DNA of 64,000 bases. Source: Polynucleobacter antarcticus. Lineage in GTDB: Bacteria; Pseudomonadota; Gammaproteobacteria; Burkholderiales; Burkholderiaceae. Shown piece after piece: positions 20,093 to 29,445 of this stretch (position 1 is the stretch's first letter; each line of letters starts with the position of its first letter). Position numbers and translations under genes: made by a program. The DNA lies in contig NZ_CP028941.1 of assembly GCF_013307245.1 (NCBI RefSeq), positions 1,984,001 to 2,048,000 on the forward strand. Direction: 5' to 3'. The notes below the pieces were generated by a model, which had not been told where the DNA came from, did not search any database, and saw only the letters and a program-made list of their open reading frames with translations.

Positions 20093-20983
20093 ATGCAAAT
20101 TAATCTGATTACCGGTATCTCGGGCTCAGGTAAATCAGTTGCACTGAGAGCTTTCGAAGATGCAGGCTATGACTGTGTTGATAACTTACCAGTTACTCTA
20201 TTAGAAAGTCTGATTACTACACTAGAGGGTGAGAAAAGTGAGCAGGTCGCAGTTGCCATTGATGCACGACGTGGTCAATCGATTGCAGAATTACCAAAAA
20301 TCCTAGAAAATCTGCGGCGCAAACATCAAGTGCGTATTGTTTTTCTCAACGCCGATACCAACACATTAGTGCAACGTTTTTCAGAAACGCGTAGACGGCA
20401 CCCACTCTCTGGCAAGAACCAGCAAAGTCAGTCAGCTACGCTCATTGAAGCCATTGATAAAGAGCGAGAACTGTTAGAGCCACTACGTACTCAAGCGCAT
20501 AGTATTGATACTAGTAATTTACCTGCCCATACCTTGCGCTCATGGATTCGGGATCTTTTACAAGATAAGCCTCTTGGGCTCACAGTCATCTTTGAATCTT
20601 TTGGATTTAAACAGGGTCTGCCAAGTGAGGCAGATCTGGTATTTGATGTGCGCTGCCTACCCAACCCGCATTACGATAAAGCTCTACGCCCCCTATCGGG
20701 CAAAGATCAGCCCGTCAGAGAATTTCTGGAAAAAATTCCTGAAGTAGTCAGTATGGAAACCGACATTATTCAGTTTATTGAAAAGTGGCTACCCCACTAT
20801 ATTGCTGATGGACGGAGCTACCTCACTGTAGCGATTGGATGTACCGGTGGTCAACACCGCTCGGTATATTTAGTGAGCCGCGTTAGTGAGCATTTTTTTG
20901 CCCAAAAAGATTTGACAGCGCTACAGATTAATTTTCTTAGTCGGGACCGCGAACTAGACTCAATCCCTGCAAAAGTAGTTTAA
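20093..20983 (+). CDS. rapZ: RNase adapter protein RapZ (YvcJ family nucleotide-binding)
   Basis: 296 residues. Walker A GISGSGKSVAL at residue ~7, DNLPVTLL, and the C-terminal AIGCTGGQHRSVYL. In E. coli RapZ controls glucosamine-6-phosphate synthesis through the GlmZ/GlmY small RNAs and RNase E; other bacteria use homologues differently. It starts 2 bases after hprK. Its last 47 bases overlap the 3' end of the convergent mutY gene. Confidence 0.96.
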   Translation: MQINLITGISGSGKSVALRAFEDAGYDCVDNLPVTLLESLITTLEGEKSEQVAVAIDARRGQSIAELPKILENLRRKHQVRIVFLNADTNTLVQRFSETRRRHPLSGKNQQSQSATLIEAIDKERELLEPLRTQAHSIDTSNLPAHTLRSWIRDLLQDKPLGLTVIFESFGFKQGLPSEADLVFDVRCLPNPHYDKALRPLSGKDQPVREFLEKIPEVVSMETDIIQFIEKWLPHYIADGRSYLTVAIGCTGGQHRSVYLVSRVSEHFFAQKDLTALQINFLSRDRELDSIPAKVV

Positions 20984-22067
20984 TCGGCTGGGGCAAGCCA
21001 TACTTGCCAAGCTGACGCAGCGAGACCCACCGAGTGTTTTGGCTAGAGAATATAATCTCCTGACCAATAGATGCATTCCAAACCTGAATCCATAAACGCC
21101 TATGGGTAAAAATATGCTTAATCTGAGGGCCCTGATCCAAAGAGATGCGCTTTAATGCAGTAGATATTTTTTCCTCTGACAATACCTGCGCTAGTAATTC
21201 TGGCAAGCTGATAGGAGGTTTACTGAAGGTGGTTTTAGCGCGCCAAGCAGATTCGGGTAGAGACCAGAGGCTACCCCAAATCGCTTTCTCTGGGCGCTTC
21301 TGTAATAGAACAGAATCACCATGACGCAATAACAGCATATCGCAATCAAATTCAGGAGATTTGGCTTTCACTACTTTACGAGGCAACTGCAACACCTGAT
21401 CACTAAGATTGGCTTGGCATTGTTTTTCAAATGGGCAGCGTTCAATGCCAGTGATGCATGCCGGCTTGCGACTAGTACACCAAGTTGCACCAAAGTCCAT
21501 GAGGGCCTGGGTATACACCGGCATATCCTGCGGATTTTTTGGCAATAGCTCTTGAGCTATATTCCACAACTGCTTATCGGTAGCCTTTTCTTGGAGCGCA
21601 CCCTCAATACCAAAGAGACGCGCCAAAATACGTTTCACGTTCGCATCCAAAATCGGCGCTCGCTCATGAAATGCAAAAGCAGCAATCGCTCCTGCCGTAG
21701 ATCGTCCAATGCCTTTTAATTGTTCTAGCAATATCGGGTCACTCGGAAACTTTCCAGCAAAGTCTGTCATGACTTGATTGGCACAAGCATGCAAATTACG
21801 CGCCCGTGAGTAATATCCCAAGCCCGCCCATTCTGCTAAGACATCATCTAAGGGAGCGGCAGCTAATTTTTTTACTGTCGGGAAACGCTTCATAAAGCGT
21901 GGATAACGCTCCAAGATAGTAGCGACTTGGGTTTGTTGCAACATAATCTCAGAAACCCACACCGCATAGGGGTCACGAACACCCTGCCATGGCAAGCCCT
22001 GCCGCCCATGCGCCCGATGCCAACTTAGCAAGGTTTGGGGGAAGCCTGTCTTTAACGCTTTTGACAT
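20937..22067 (-). CDS. mutY: A/G-specific adenine glycosylase
   Basis: 376 residues from the ATG at 22067 (MSKALKTGF). It has an HhH-GPD domain with LPWQGVRDPYAVWVSEIMLQ and QTQVATI, the helix-hairpin-helix LKGIGRSTAGAIAAFA, a 4Fe-4S cluster loop (CITGIERCPFEKQC), and a C-terminal NUDIX-like 8-oxoG recognition domain. It removes A mispaired with 8-oxoguanine. It overlaps mutM upstream by 16 bases and rapZ downstream by 47. Confidence 0.97.
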   Translation of the reverse strand: MSKALKTGFPQTLLSWHRAHGRQGLPWQGVRDPYAVWVSEIMLQQTQVATILERYPRFMKRFPTVKKLAAAPLDDVLAEWAGLGYYSRARNLHACANQVMTDFAGKFPSDPILLEQLKGIGRSTAGAIAAFAFHERAPILDANVKRILARLFGIEGALQEKATDKQLWNIAQELLPKNPQDMPVYTQALMDFGATWCTSRKPACITGIERCPFEKQCQANLSDQVLQLPRKVVKAKSPEFDCDMLLLRHGDSVLLQKRPEKAIWGSLWSLPESAWRAKTTFSKPPISLPELLAQVLSEEKISTALKRISLDQGPQIKHIFTHRRLWIQVWNASIGQEIIFSSQNTRWVSLRQLGKYGLPQPIKLLLQGLSLVRGPD

Positions 22068-22888
22068 TGCGGACAAAAATAAGTGGAGCGTTGACCCTGC
22101 ACAATTTGCTTAATGGGTGTCTTACATACTTTGCAGGGCTGATCTTTACGATCATAGACTTTAGTTTGCATCATGAAATGCCCAGGATCACCTGCGCTGT
22201 TGACAAAGTCTTTCAAGGAACTCCCGCCCGCATCTATTGCTCGCTTCAGAATGACTCTCACTGCGTTAGCTAGTCGAGCACACTGAGGACGGGTTAATTT
22301 TCCAGCGGCTTTTATGGGATGTATGCCTGCCTCAAACAAACTTTCTGAGCAATAAATATTACCAACACCTACTACCGCTTGACCTGCCAATAAAAATTGC
22401 TTCACTGCTACGCTACGTTTACGCGAATGTTGATACAAGACATCTGTACCCAGATCACCTGCAAATTCTGGTAACAAAGGTTCCGCGCCCAATTTTTTCA
22501 GCAATGCATAGCCCTCAATCGGGCCTTTTGACTTGGGGTGCCATAAAACAGCGCCAAATTTGCGTGGGTCATGCAAACGCAAACTAAGCTTACCGAACTC
22601 TAGGGTCACGCGATCGTGGATCTTGAGGGCATCACTACTAGGCAGGACTCTGAGTGTGCCGGTCATGCCCAAGTGGATCAGTAAATAGCCTGTATCCATT
22701 TCTAGTAGCAGGTACTTGCCACGCCGCTGAATGCCCCAGACTTTCTGGCCTGGCAGCAATTTACCCAAATTACTAGGCACTGGCCAGCGTAAACGGCCAT
22801 CCACAATCTGGACCGCAGTCACCTTACGCCCCTCTAGGTGGGGCTGGATACCCAGGCGGGTAACTTCGACTTCTGGGAGTTCTGGCAT
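22052..22888 (-). CDS. mutM: Formamidopyrimidine-DNA glycosylase (Fpg)
   Basis: 278 residues. The N-terminal PELPEVEVTR gives the catalytic Pro2/Glu3. H2TH region GVGNIYCSESLFEAGIHP. The C-terminal zinc finger is CKVCKTPIKQ..TYFCPQCQ. It excises 8-oxoG and formamidopyrimidines and works with MutY in the GO repair system; the two genes are overlapping and co-oriented. It diverges from the TPR-LolB gene with 35 bases between starts. Confidence 0.98.
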   Translation of the reverse strand: MPELPEVEVTRLGIQPHLEGRKVTAVQIVDGRLRWPVPSNLGKLLPGQKVWGIQRRGKYLLLEMDTGYLLIHLGMTGTLRVLPSSDALKIHDRVTLEFGKLSLRLHDPRKFGAVLWHPKSKGPIEGYALLKKLGAEPLLPEFAGDLGTDVLYQHSRKRSVAVKQFLLAGQAVVGVGNIYCSESLFEAGIHPIKAAGKLTRPQCARLANAVRVILKRAIDAGGSSLKDFVNSAGDPGHFMMQTKVYDRKDQPCKVCKTPIKQIVQGQRSTYFCPQCQKR

Positions 22889-22923
22889 AAATGAATTGTA
22901 GATTCGCGGATTAGAATGTGCTT

Positions 22924-24411
22924 ATGACCTCATTTTTATCAAAGTCACTCTTAAGAGCCTTTTTGCTACCCCTATTCATTGGACTGGGCTTTTTTAACAG
23001 CCAGGCTATGGCGCAGGCTAAAAACCTCGATAATGGTCAAGCTGTATTCGAGGTCCTAGCTTCTGAAATTGCCTTACAACGGGGCGAAGCAGGTCTTGCC
23101 TACAACACCTACTCAGAATTAGCTCGTCAACTTGATGATCCACGTCTGGCTCAACGTGCAATGGAAATTGCTATCGCCGCCGGATCGCCTGATTTAGCCT
23201 TACAAGCTGCTCAGACTTGGGATAGCTTGTCTGGTCCCAAGCAAACCAAACCTAAAGAAGTCCTCATCACCCTCCTGATCCTCAATCAACGTTGGTCAGA
23301 TGCAGTCAAGCCTGCCATTGCGCTCATGAATCAGCAAACGCCAGCGCAGCGCGAAGTGACTTTGCAACAGATTCAAGCGCTTCTGTCCAAAGCCAAAGAT
23401 GAGTCAGAAGCCTTGCGTGCTTTTTATGCCATGGTATCCCCTCTCAAACCAGCACCTTCAGATCCCAGCATTCTGTATACCTATGCCTTATCTGCAGAGA
23501 AGGTTGGCAATATGGAGATGATGGAAAAAGTCCTACGTGATATTTTGCGTAAAAATCCAAACGACATTAATAGTCTTAATGCATTGGGTTACTCATTAGC
23601 CGATCGAAATCAAAAATTACCTGAGGCTTTTCAGCTCATCAATAAAGCACATCAACTTTCCCCCAGAGATGGATTTATTTTGGATAGCTTAGGCTGGGTA
23701 AACTTTCGCATGGGTAAACTTGCGATCGCCTTAGAACAGCTCCAGCAGGCTTTCAATCTCAAACCTGAGGCTGACATTGCTGCCCATATTGGCGAAGTAT
23801 TATGGGTCATGAATCGCCCGGCTGAATCTGAAGATATATGGCGTAAAGGCCAACAGTTAGACGCTAATAACGCTACGCTCAAAGAAACATTAAAACGTTT
23901 AAAACCCAATTGGTCCGTTGCAGATACTCCTCTTAAAGGTTCATGGGATGGTCGTTTCTCCGTGAAGGTCACAGGACTTACAGAAAGTAGTAATCAAGGT
24001 GGTTCTGGTGGATTTAGCTTGACGCAAGATGCACTAACCGATGTACTGGAGATACGTAACCCTGTTGGCGGATCGATTGCGAAGATTACGATTAATCCCG
24101 GTGAAGCTATTTTGGAGCGAGATGGAAAATTGACCACTGCGATTGATGCAGATACGCTGATTCAAAATACCTTGGGCTTACCACTGCCTGCTCGTGGACT
24201 TTCTGATTGGCTCAGAGGACAAACGCGTCCTGGTAGCACCGCTAGTGTTGAGCGAGATGCGCAAGGCCAAGTCAATAAGATTTCTCAAGACGGTTGGACA
24301 TTAAATTACTCCTGGGGAAATTCTCAACGCCTAGAAAAACTGATGATGACACGTAGTTCTAATATTGGCTCGATAGATATTCGCCTGGTCTTTGATACGC
24401 CGAATGACTGA
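22924..24411 (+). CDS. Periplasmic TPR protein fused to a LolB-like lipoprotein-acceptor domain
   Basis: 495 residues from the ATG at 22924; a GTG six bases earlier is possible. A signal peptide (residues ~1-30, ending FNSQAMAQA) is followed by TPR-like repeats to about residue 330 (e.g. NSLNALGYSLADRNQKLPEA, FILDSLGWVNFRMGKLAIAL). From about residue 338 the sequence matches LolB: GSWDGRFSVKV, LEIRNPVGGSIAKITINP, LGLPLPARGLSDWLRG, QDGWTLNYSW. LolB normally is a separate outer-membrane lipoprotein encoded just before ispE. Here it has no lipobox, and the whole protein contains no cysteine. It overlaps ispE by 8 bases. TPR part sure, LolB part likely. Confidence 0.85.
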   Translation: MTSFLSKSLLRAFLLPLFIGLGFFNSQAMAQAKNLDNGQAVFEVLASEIALQRGEAGLAYNTYSELARQLDDPRLAQRAMEIAIAAGSPDLALQAAQTWDSLSGPKQTKPKEVLITLLILNQRWSDAVKPAIALMNQQTPAQREVTLQQIQALLSKAKDESEALRAFYAMVSPLKPAPSDPSILYTYALSAEKVGNMEMMEKVLRDILRKNPNDINSLNALGYSLADRNQKLPEAFQLINKAHQLSPRDGFILDSLGWVNFRMGKLAIALEQLQQAFNLKPEADIAAHIGEVLWVMNRPAESEDIWRKGQQLDANNATLKETLKRLKPNWSVADTPLKGSWDGRFSVKVTGLTESSNQGGSGGFSLTQDALTDVLEIRNPVGGSIAKITINPGEAILERDGKLTTAIDADTLIQNTLGLPLPARGLSDWLRGQTRPGSTASVERDAQGQVNKISQDGWTLNYSWGNSQRLEKLMMTRSSNIGSIDIRLVFDTPND

Positions 24412-25294
24412 AGTACGTTTTACAAATACCCGCTTAGAGCTGCGCTGCCCAGCAAAGCTCAACCTCTTTCTGCATATTGTTGGACGCCGCACGGATGGCT
24501 ATCATTTACTGCAATCTGTTTTCCAATTGATTGACTGGTGCGATGTCCTCACACTTACAGCCATTCCAGAAAATGAGATTCGACGTCTCAATCCTATTCC
24601 TGGAGTTGCCCCAGAGCATGATTTAGTGGTTCGTGCCACGCAGCTATTAAAAGATTTTTGCAATACGGATCAGGGCGTAATCATTGAACTCAATAAAAAT
24701 ATTCCTATAGGTGCGGGCTTGGGTGGTGGATCTTCTGATGCTGCTGCCACCCTCATTGGTTTAAATCAGCTCTGGAATCTGCAACTCGATATGGCTACCC
24801 TCAGCCAACTGGGCCTGAAACTTGGGGCGGATGTGCCTTTTTTTATCTTTGGTCAGAATGCCTTTGTGGAAGGCATTGGCGAAAAAATGCAGGCAGTCCC
24901 CCTAAAAAATCAAGACTTTGTAGTGATCTTTCCAAATCAAGGCATTGCGACTGTTCAGATTTTCCAAGACCCTCAATTGACCCGAGATCACGCTCCGATT
25001 ACAATAGATCGCTTTCTTGCATCGCCAAGCGCATTTCAGTCCAATGATTGTGAAGCGGTAGCGATCAAGCAATGTCCTGAAGTGAAGCAAGCATTAGATT
25101 GGATTTGTCAGGCTGTGCCAGATTCGGCGCCCTGCATGTCTGGCTCTGGAAGTAGCGTATTTTCAGCCTTAGACCCTAAGACTGACACCGCAGCACTAGA
25201 AAATCTCCTGCAAAATCTTCCAAAAGGATGGGTAGGTCGAATTGTTCGAGGGTTAAATAACAATCCCGCTTACAATTTGATTTCTTCAGATTGA
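24404..25294 (+). CDS. ispE: 4-diphosphocytidyl-2-C-methyl-D-erythritol kinase
   Basis: 296 residues from the ATG at 24404 (MTEVRFTNTR). GHMP kinase motifs: CPAKLNLFLHIVGRRTDGYH at the start, the ATP loop IPIGAGLGGGSSDAAA near residue 105, and CMSGSGSSVFSA near residue 245. It phosphorylates CDP-ME in the MEP isoprenoid pathway. Its ATG overlaps the stop of the TPR-LolB gene. tRNA-Gln begins 6 bases after its stop, so the tRNA is probably processed from the same transcript. Confidence 0.97.
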   Translation: MTEVRFTNTRLELRCPAKLNLFLHIVGRRTDGYHLLQSVFQLIDWCDVLTLTAIPENEIRRLNPIPGVAPEHDLVVRATQLLKDFCNTDQGVIIELNKNIPIGAGLGGGSSDAAATLIGLNQLWNLQLDMATLSQLGLKLGADVPFFIFGQNAFVEGIGEKMQAVPLKNQDFVVIFPNQGIATVQIFQDPQLTRDHAPITIDRFLASPSAFQSNDCEAVAIKQCPEVKQALDWICQAVPDSAPCMSGSGSSVFSALDPKTDTAALENLLQNLPKGWVGRIVRGLNNNPAYNLISSD

Positions 25295-25299
25295 GCTGT

Positions 25300-25376
25300 A
25301 GGGGAATCGCCAAGCTGGTTAAGGCACTGGATTTTGATTCCAGCATGCGAAGGTTCGAATCCTTCTTCCCCTGCCA
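25300..25376 (+). tRNA. tRNA-Gln (anticodon TTG)
   Basis: 77 bases including an encoded CCA. Acceptor AGGGGAA pairs with TTCCCCT; the D arm has GCC/GGC; the anticodon stem CTGGA/TCCAG has loop TTTTGAT with anticodon TTG at 25334-25336; the T arm is GAAGG-TTCGAAT-CCTTC. It lies between ispE and prs in the same direction, an arrangement common in Burkholderiales. Confidence 0.98.
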
Positions 25377-25436
25377 CATTCTGTAGAGACGACTAAAAGA
25401 CATCCACTCGACCCTACACAAAAAGCTCAATCGCCT

Positions 25437-26405
25437 ATGTCCGCCTCCATTCATACAGATTTTCTGACTCTTTTTACAGGTAACGCAAATCCTGTCCTGG
25501 CACATGCAGTCGCCAAAGAGCTTAATCTCCCGATGGGGCAAGCATTTGTTGGCAGATTTTCAGATGGCGAGATTCAGGTAGAAATTCAAGAAAACGTCCG
25601 CGGCAAAAATGTCGTTGTGATTCAATCTACCTGCGCCCCCACTAACGATAGTTTGATGGAACTGATGATTATGATTGATGCCCTTAAACGGGCATCGGCA
25701 AGCCGTATCACCGCGGTAATCCCTTACTTTGGTTACGCCAGACAAGATCGTCGTCCACGCTCTGCGCGCGTGGCTATCTCTGCCAGAATCGTTGCCAACA
25801 TGCTGCAATCGGTTGCGGGTATTGAGCGAGTGCTGACCATGGATCTGCATGCTGACCAAATCCAGGGCTTCTTTGATATCCCGGTTGACAATATTTATGC
25901 CTCGCCAGTATTACTAGCAGATTTGCAGGCGCAAAAAACCCAAAAAGACCTGATTATTGTTTCGCCAGATATTGGCGGTGTAGTGCGCGCCCGTGCCATG
26001 GCCAAACAATTAGGCACAGATTTAGCCATTATTGATAAACGCCGCCCCAAAGCCAATGTCTCAGAAGTCATGCACTTGATCGGCGAAGTAGAAGGCCGCC
26101 ATTGCGTCATCATGGACGACATCATTGATACTGGTGGAACGCTATGTAAGGCTGCTGAGGCGCTTAAAGAGCGTGGCGCTAAGGGTGTTACGGCCTACTG
26201 TACCCATGCCGTCTTATCTGGTGGTGCAGTCGCCCGCATCGCCGCATCGCAATTAGATGAACTCGTGGTAACAGACACCATTCCCTTGACTCCAGAAGCC
26301 ATGAAAGTGTCAAAAATTCGTCAATTGAGTGTTGCCCCAATTCTGGCTGAAACCCTTGCGCGCATCAGCAAAGGCGATTCAGTCATGTCTATGTTTGCCG
26401 AATAA
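25437..26405 (+). CDS. prs: Ribose-phosphate pyrophosphokinase (PRPP synthetase)
   Basis: 322 residues. [19 protein letters not shown] at the start, [11 protein letters not shown], the [18 protein letters not shown] region, and the PRPP-binding loop [19 protein letters not shown]. It makes PRPP from ribose-5-phosphate and ATP for nucleotide, His, Trp and NAD synthesis. The start at 25437 gives a short extra N-terminus (MSASIHTDF) common in betaproteobacterial Prs. Confidence 0.98.
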   Translation: MSASIHTDFLTLFTGNANPVLAHAVAKELNLPMGQAFVGRFSDGEIQVEIQENVRGKNVVVIQSTCAPTNDSLMELMIMIDALKRASASRITAVIPYFGYARQDRRPRSARVAISARIVANMLQSVAGIERVLTMDLHADQIQGFFDIPVDNIYASPVLLADLQAQKTQKDLIIVSPDIGGVVRARAMAKQLGTDLAIIDKRRPKANVSEVMHLIGEVEGRHCVIMDDIIDTGGTLCKAAEALKERGAKGVTAYCTHAVLSGGAVARIAASQLDELVVTDTIPLTPEAMKVSKIRQLSVAPILAETLARISKGDSVMSMFAE

Positions 26406-26479
26406 GCAAAAAATACCGCTTCTAGGCTTGTTTTTGGCAAATTTAAGCTAAATCTAAGCAAAAACTGCTTTCCCCACGA

Positions 26480-26485
26480 TATAAT
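26480..26485 (+). promoter_or_regulatory. Probable -10 box upstream of rplY
   Basis: A perfect TATAAT occurs 57 bases before the rplY ATG, in the 137-base gap after prs. The expected -35 position reads AGCAAA, which is poor, so the promoter is likely weak or activator-dependent. The rest of the gap is AT-rich with no gene. Confidence 0.45.
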
Positions 26486-26542
26486 CAAAGGCTTTTCTGT
26501 TTGGTCGCGAACGGAAATTAACCTTAATTTTGGGAATTCAAT

Positions 26543-27184
26543 ATGAAAGTAGTAGCTTTTCAAAGAAGCGTACAGGGAACGGGTGCGAGCCGCCGTCTGC
26601 GCAACTCCGGTAAAACTCCGGGAATCATTTACGGCAGCAAAGATGCCGCCGTAGCCATTGAGTTGGATCACAACGCACTGTTTCATGCTCTCCGTAAGGA
26701 AGCATTCCACTCATCTATCTTAGATCTTGAAATCGATGGCAAGGCACAAAAAGTGTTGCTACGCGATTATCAAATGCATCCATTTCGTCCGTTGGTATTG
26801 CATATCGACTTCCAGCGCGTATCCGCGTCTGAGAAAATCCATATGCGCGTGCCATTGCACTTCATCAATGCAGACACTGCAGCTGCCGTGAAACTGCAAG
26901 GCGCTGTTATTAGCCATATCGTTACTGAATTGGAAGTATCTTGCTTACCAGCAGACTTGCCAGAGTTCCTAGAGGTTGATTTGGGAGCCATTGAAGTAGG
27001 CCATGGTATTCATGCAAAAGACATTGCATTGCCAAAAGGTGTTTCCTTGGTATTGCATGTCGGGCAAGAAAATCCTGTTTTAGCCAATGCACGTATTCCT
27101 TTAGTGAAATCAGCTGATACTGAAGCAGCACCTGCTGCAACAGCGGCTGCTCCTGCAGCGGAAGCTCCGAAAGATAAAGCCTAA
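26543..27184 (+). CDS. rplY: 50S ribosomal protein L25 / general stress protein Ctc
   Basis: 213 residues, the long CTC form: an N-terminal L25 domain that binds 5S rRNA ([39 protein letters not shown]) and a C-terminal TL5-type beta domain ([20 protein letters not shown]). It ends in an Ala/Pro/Glu-rich tail. It lies between prs and pth, the usual order, and is followed by a hairpin terminator. Confidence 0.97.
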   Translation: MKVVAFQRSVQGTGASRRLRNSGKTPGIIYGSKDAAVAIELDHNALFHALRKEAFHSSILDLEIDGKAQKVLLRDYQMHPFRPLVLHIDFQRVSASEKIHMRVPLHFINADTAAAVKLQGAVISHIVTELEVSCLPADLPEFLEVDLGAIEVGHGIHAKDIALPKGVSLVLHVGQENPVLANARIPLVKSADTEAAPAATAAAPAAEAPKDKA

Positions 27185-27216
27185 GTATTCGGGTAATATC
27201 TTTGCGACAGAGAAGG

Positions 27217-27243
27217 CCCGCTTACAAGCGGGTTTTCTTTTTT
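27217..27243 (+). terminator. Rho-independent terminator after rplY
   Basis: Stem CCCGCT(T) pairs with (A)AGCGGG around a four-base loop, followed at once by TTTTCTTTTTT. It lies 33 bases after the rplY stop and 32 bases before pth. Confidence 0.88.
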
Positions 27244-27274
27244 GTGAAAATGCTTTTATGCTTAAGCCATCATC

Positions 27275-27871
27275 ATGACTAAATTAATTGTTGGACTTGG
27301 AAACCCTGGCGACGAACACGTCGAAGATCGGCATAATGCTGGCTTCTGGTTTGTTGACGCCCTTGCAAAACAACTCAACGTACGCTTTGAGACTGAGAAA
27401 CGCTTTCATGGAAAAGTAGCTAAAGCAAAATGGCATGATGAGGATCTCTTCTTATTGAAGCCTGGCACCTTTATGAACCTCAGTGGCCAGGCAGTAGGCG
27501 CACTGTGTCACTTTCATAAGATTGCGCCTCAAGATATATTAGTTGTCCAAGATGAGTTGGATCTTAAGCCCGGTACAGCTCGTATTAAGCTGGGTGGTGG
27601 CACTGGGGGTCACAATGGCTTGAAGGATATTCACGCCCACCTCGGGACGCCTGATTACTGGCGTCTTCGCCTAGGGATTGGTCATCCCCGTGATCTCGCT
27701 GCAGAGGGTGCGCGACCGATGGATGTTGCGGACTATGTTCTGAGAAGACCGTTACAGGAAGAACAGAAAAAAATTGATGCCAGCATTCAAAATAGTCTGC
27801 AGATATTGGACTTGTTTCTCAAGGGCGATACTCAGGCTGCCATGCTAGAGCTGCATTCAAAAGTAAATTAA
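27275..27871 (+). CDS. pth: Peptidyl-tRNA hydrolase
   Basis: 198 residues. LIVGLGNPGDEHVEDRHNAGF at the start contains the conserved Asn and the catalytic His region; KPGTFMNLSGQAV and DELDLKPGTARIKLGGGTGGHNGLKD are family signatures. It recycles peptidyl-tRNA released from ribosomes. It lies downstream of the rplY terminator and converges on the ferredoxin gene. Confidence 0.98.
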   Translation: MTKLIVGLGNPGDEHVEDRHNAGFWFVDALAKQLNVRFETEKRFHGKVAKAKWHDEDLFLLKPGTFMNLSGQAVGALCHFHKIAPQDILVVQDELDLKPGTARIKLGGGTGGHNGLKDIHAHLGTPDYWRLRLGIGHPRDLAAEGARPMDVADYVLRRPLQEEQKKIDASIQNSLQILDLFLKGDTQAAMLELHSKVN

Positions 27872-27889
27872 TACTGCTCTAGAAAGTAT

Positions 27890-28687
<798 letters not shown>

Positions 28688-28719
28688 TTAGCAGCAACAA
28701 GCAAGAGTGTAGCCCGTTT

Positions 28720-29445
28720 TTAGGCTGTTTTAGACCGAAATAGACAAGCTTTTACCTGACCAGCTTCTAGGTACTTGCGACACTCCCAGCCAGGTAATAG
28801 CGCCTCTACCTCTTCACTTGCCCGACTTGCAGGAAACTCTATATAAATTCCCCCGCCAGCGCTGTCATCGCAGATGCGGCCTGCTTCTACGATGACTTGA
28901 TTAAATAAGTCCCCTTCAGCAAAAGGGGGATCAATAAAGATAAGGTTGAAAGAGTGATCTGCCTGTCGCTTTAAATACTCTAATCCATCTGCTTGCAAGA
29001 TATGGACCCCTCCTTTTACAGGTGAAGATTGCAATAAAGCTAAGTTCTTAAGTAGATTAGCCGCAATCTTTTTATCTTTCTCGAGCAAGGTAACAGTACT
29101 AGCATGACGTGAGGCCGCTTCAAAACCCAAGACACCAGTGCCTGCGCAAATATCTAAACAATGGAGACCAGTTAAGTCTTGGCCAAGCCAATTAAATAAA
29201 GTCTCTCGCACACGATCAGTCGTAGGACGCAATCTCGGTAGATCTAATACGTTCAACAATCGACTGCGCCAAACTCCGCCAATAATGCGTATCTTTTGAG
29301 GAAGCTCCCTACGACTCGCTACGCTTGCAGGTTTCTTTATTTTTTTGCCCCAAGAATGACAATCTTCATACGATCCATCGCTAAATGTTTTTGAAAGGCG
29401 GTCTTCACTTGCTCCAAAGTCACTGCTTCTACTTGCTTTGTCCAC
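28720..29445 (-). CDS. rsmD: 16S rRNA (guanine(966)-N2)-methyltransferase RsmD, start uncertain
   Basis: The recognisable domain starts at KIRIIGGVWRSRLL and includes RPTTDRVRETLFNWL, DICAGTGVLGFEAASR (SAM loop) and the catalytic FIDPPFAEG. It methylates G966 of 16S rRNA. The frame has no ATG. The only canonical start is a GTG at 29445, which adds ~50 unrelated residues and overlaps the upstream peptidase by 109 bases. Just at the peptidase stop there is an ATA codon in frame (29338-29340), preceded by a seven-A run. Product sure, N-terminus not. Confidence 0.88.
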   Translation of the reverse strand: MDKASRSSDFGASEDRLSKTFSDGSYEDCHSWGKKIKKPASVASRRELPQKIRIIGGVWRSRLLNVLDLPRLRPTTDRVRETLFNWLGQDLTGLHCLDICAGTGVLGFEAASRHASTVTLLEKDKKIAANLLKNLALLQSSPVKGGVHILQADGLEYLKRQADHSFNLIFIDPPFAEGDLFNQVIVEAGRICDDSAGGGIYIEFPASRASEEVEALLPGWECRKYLEAGQVKACLFRSKTA

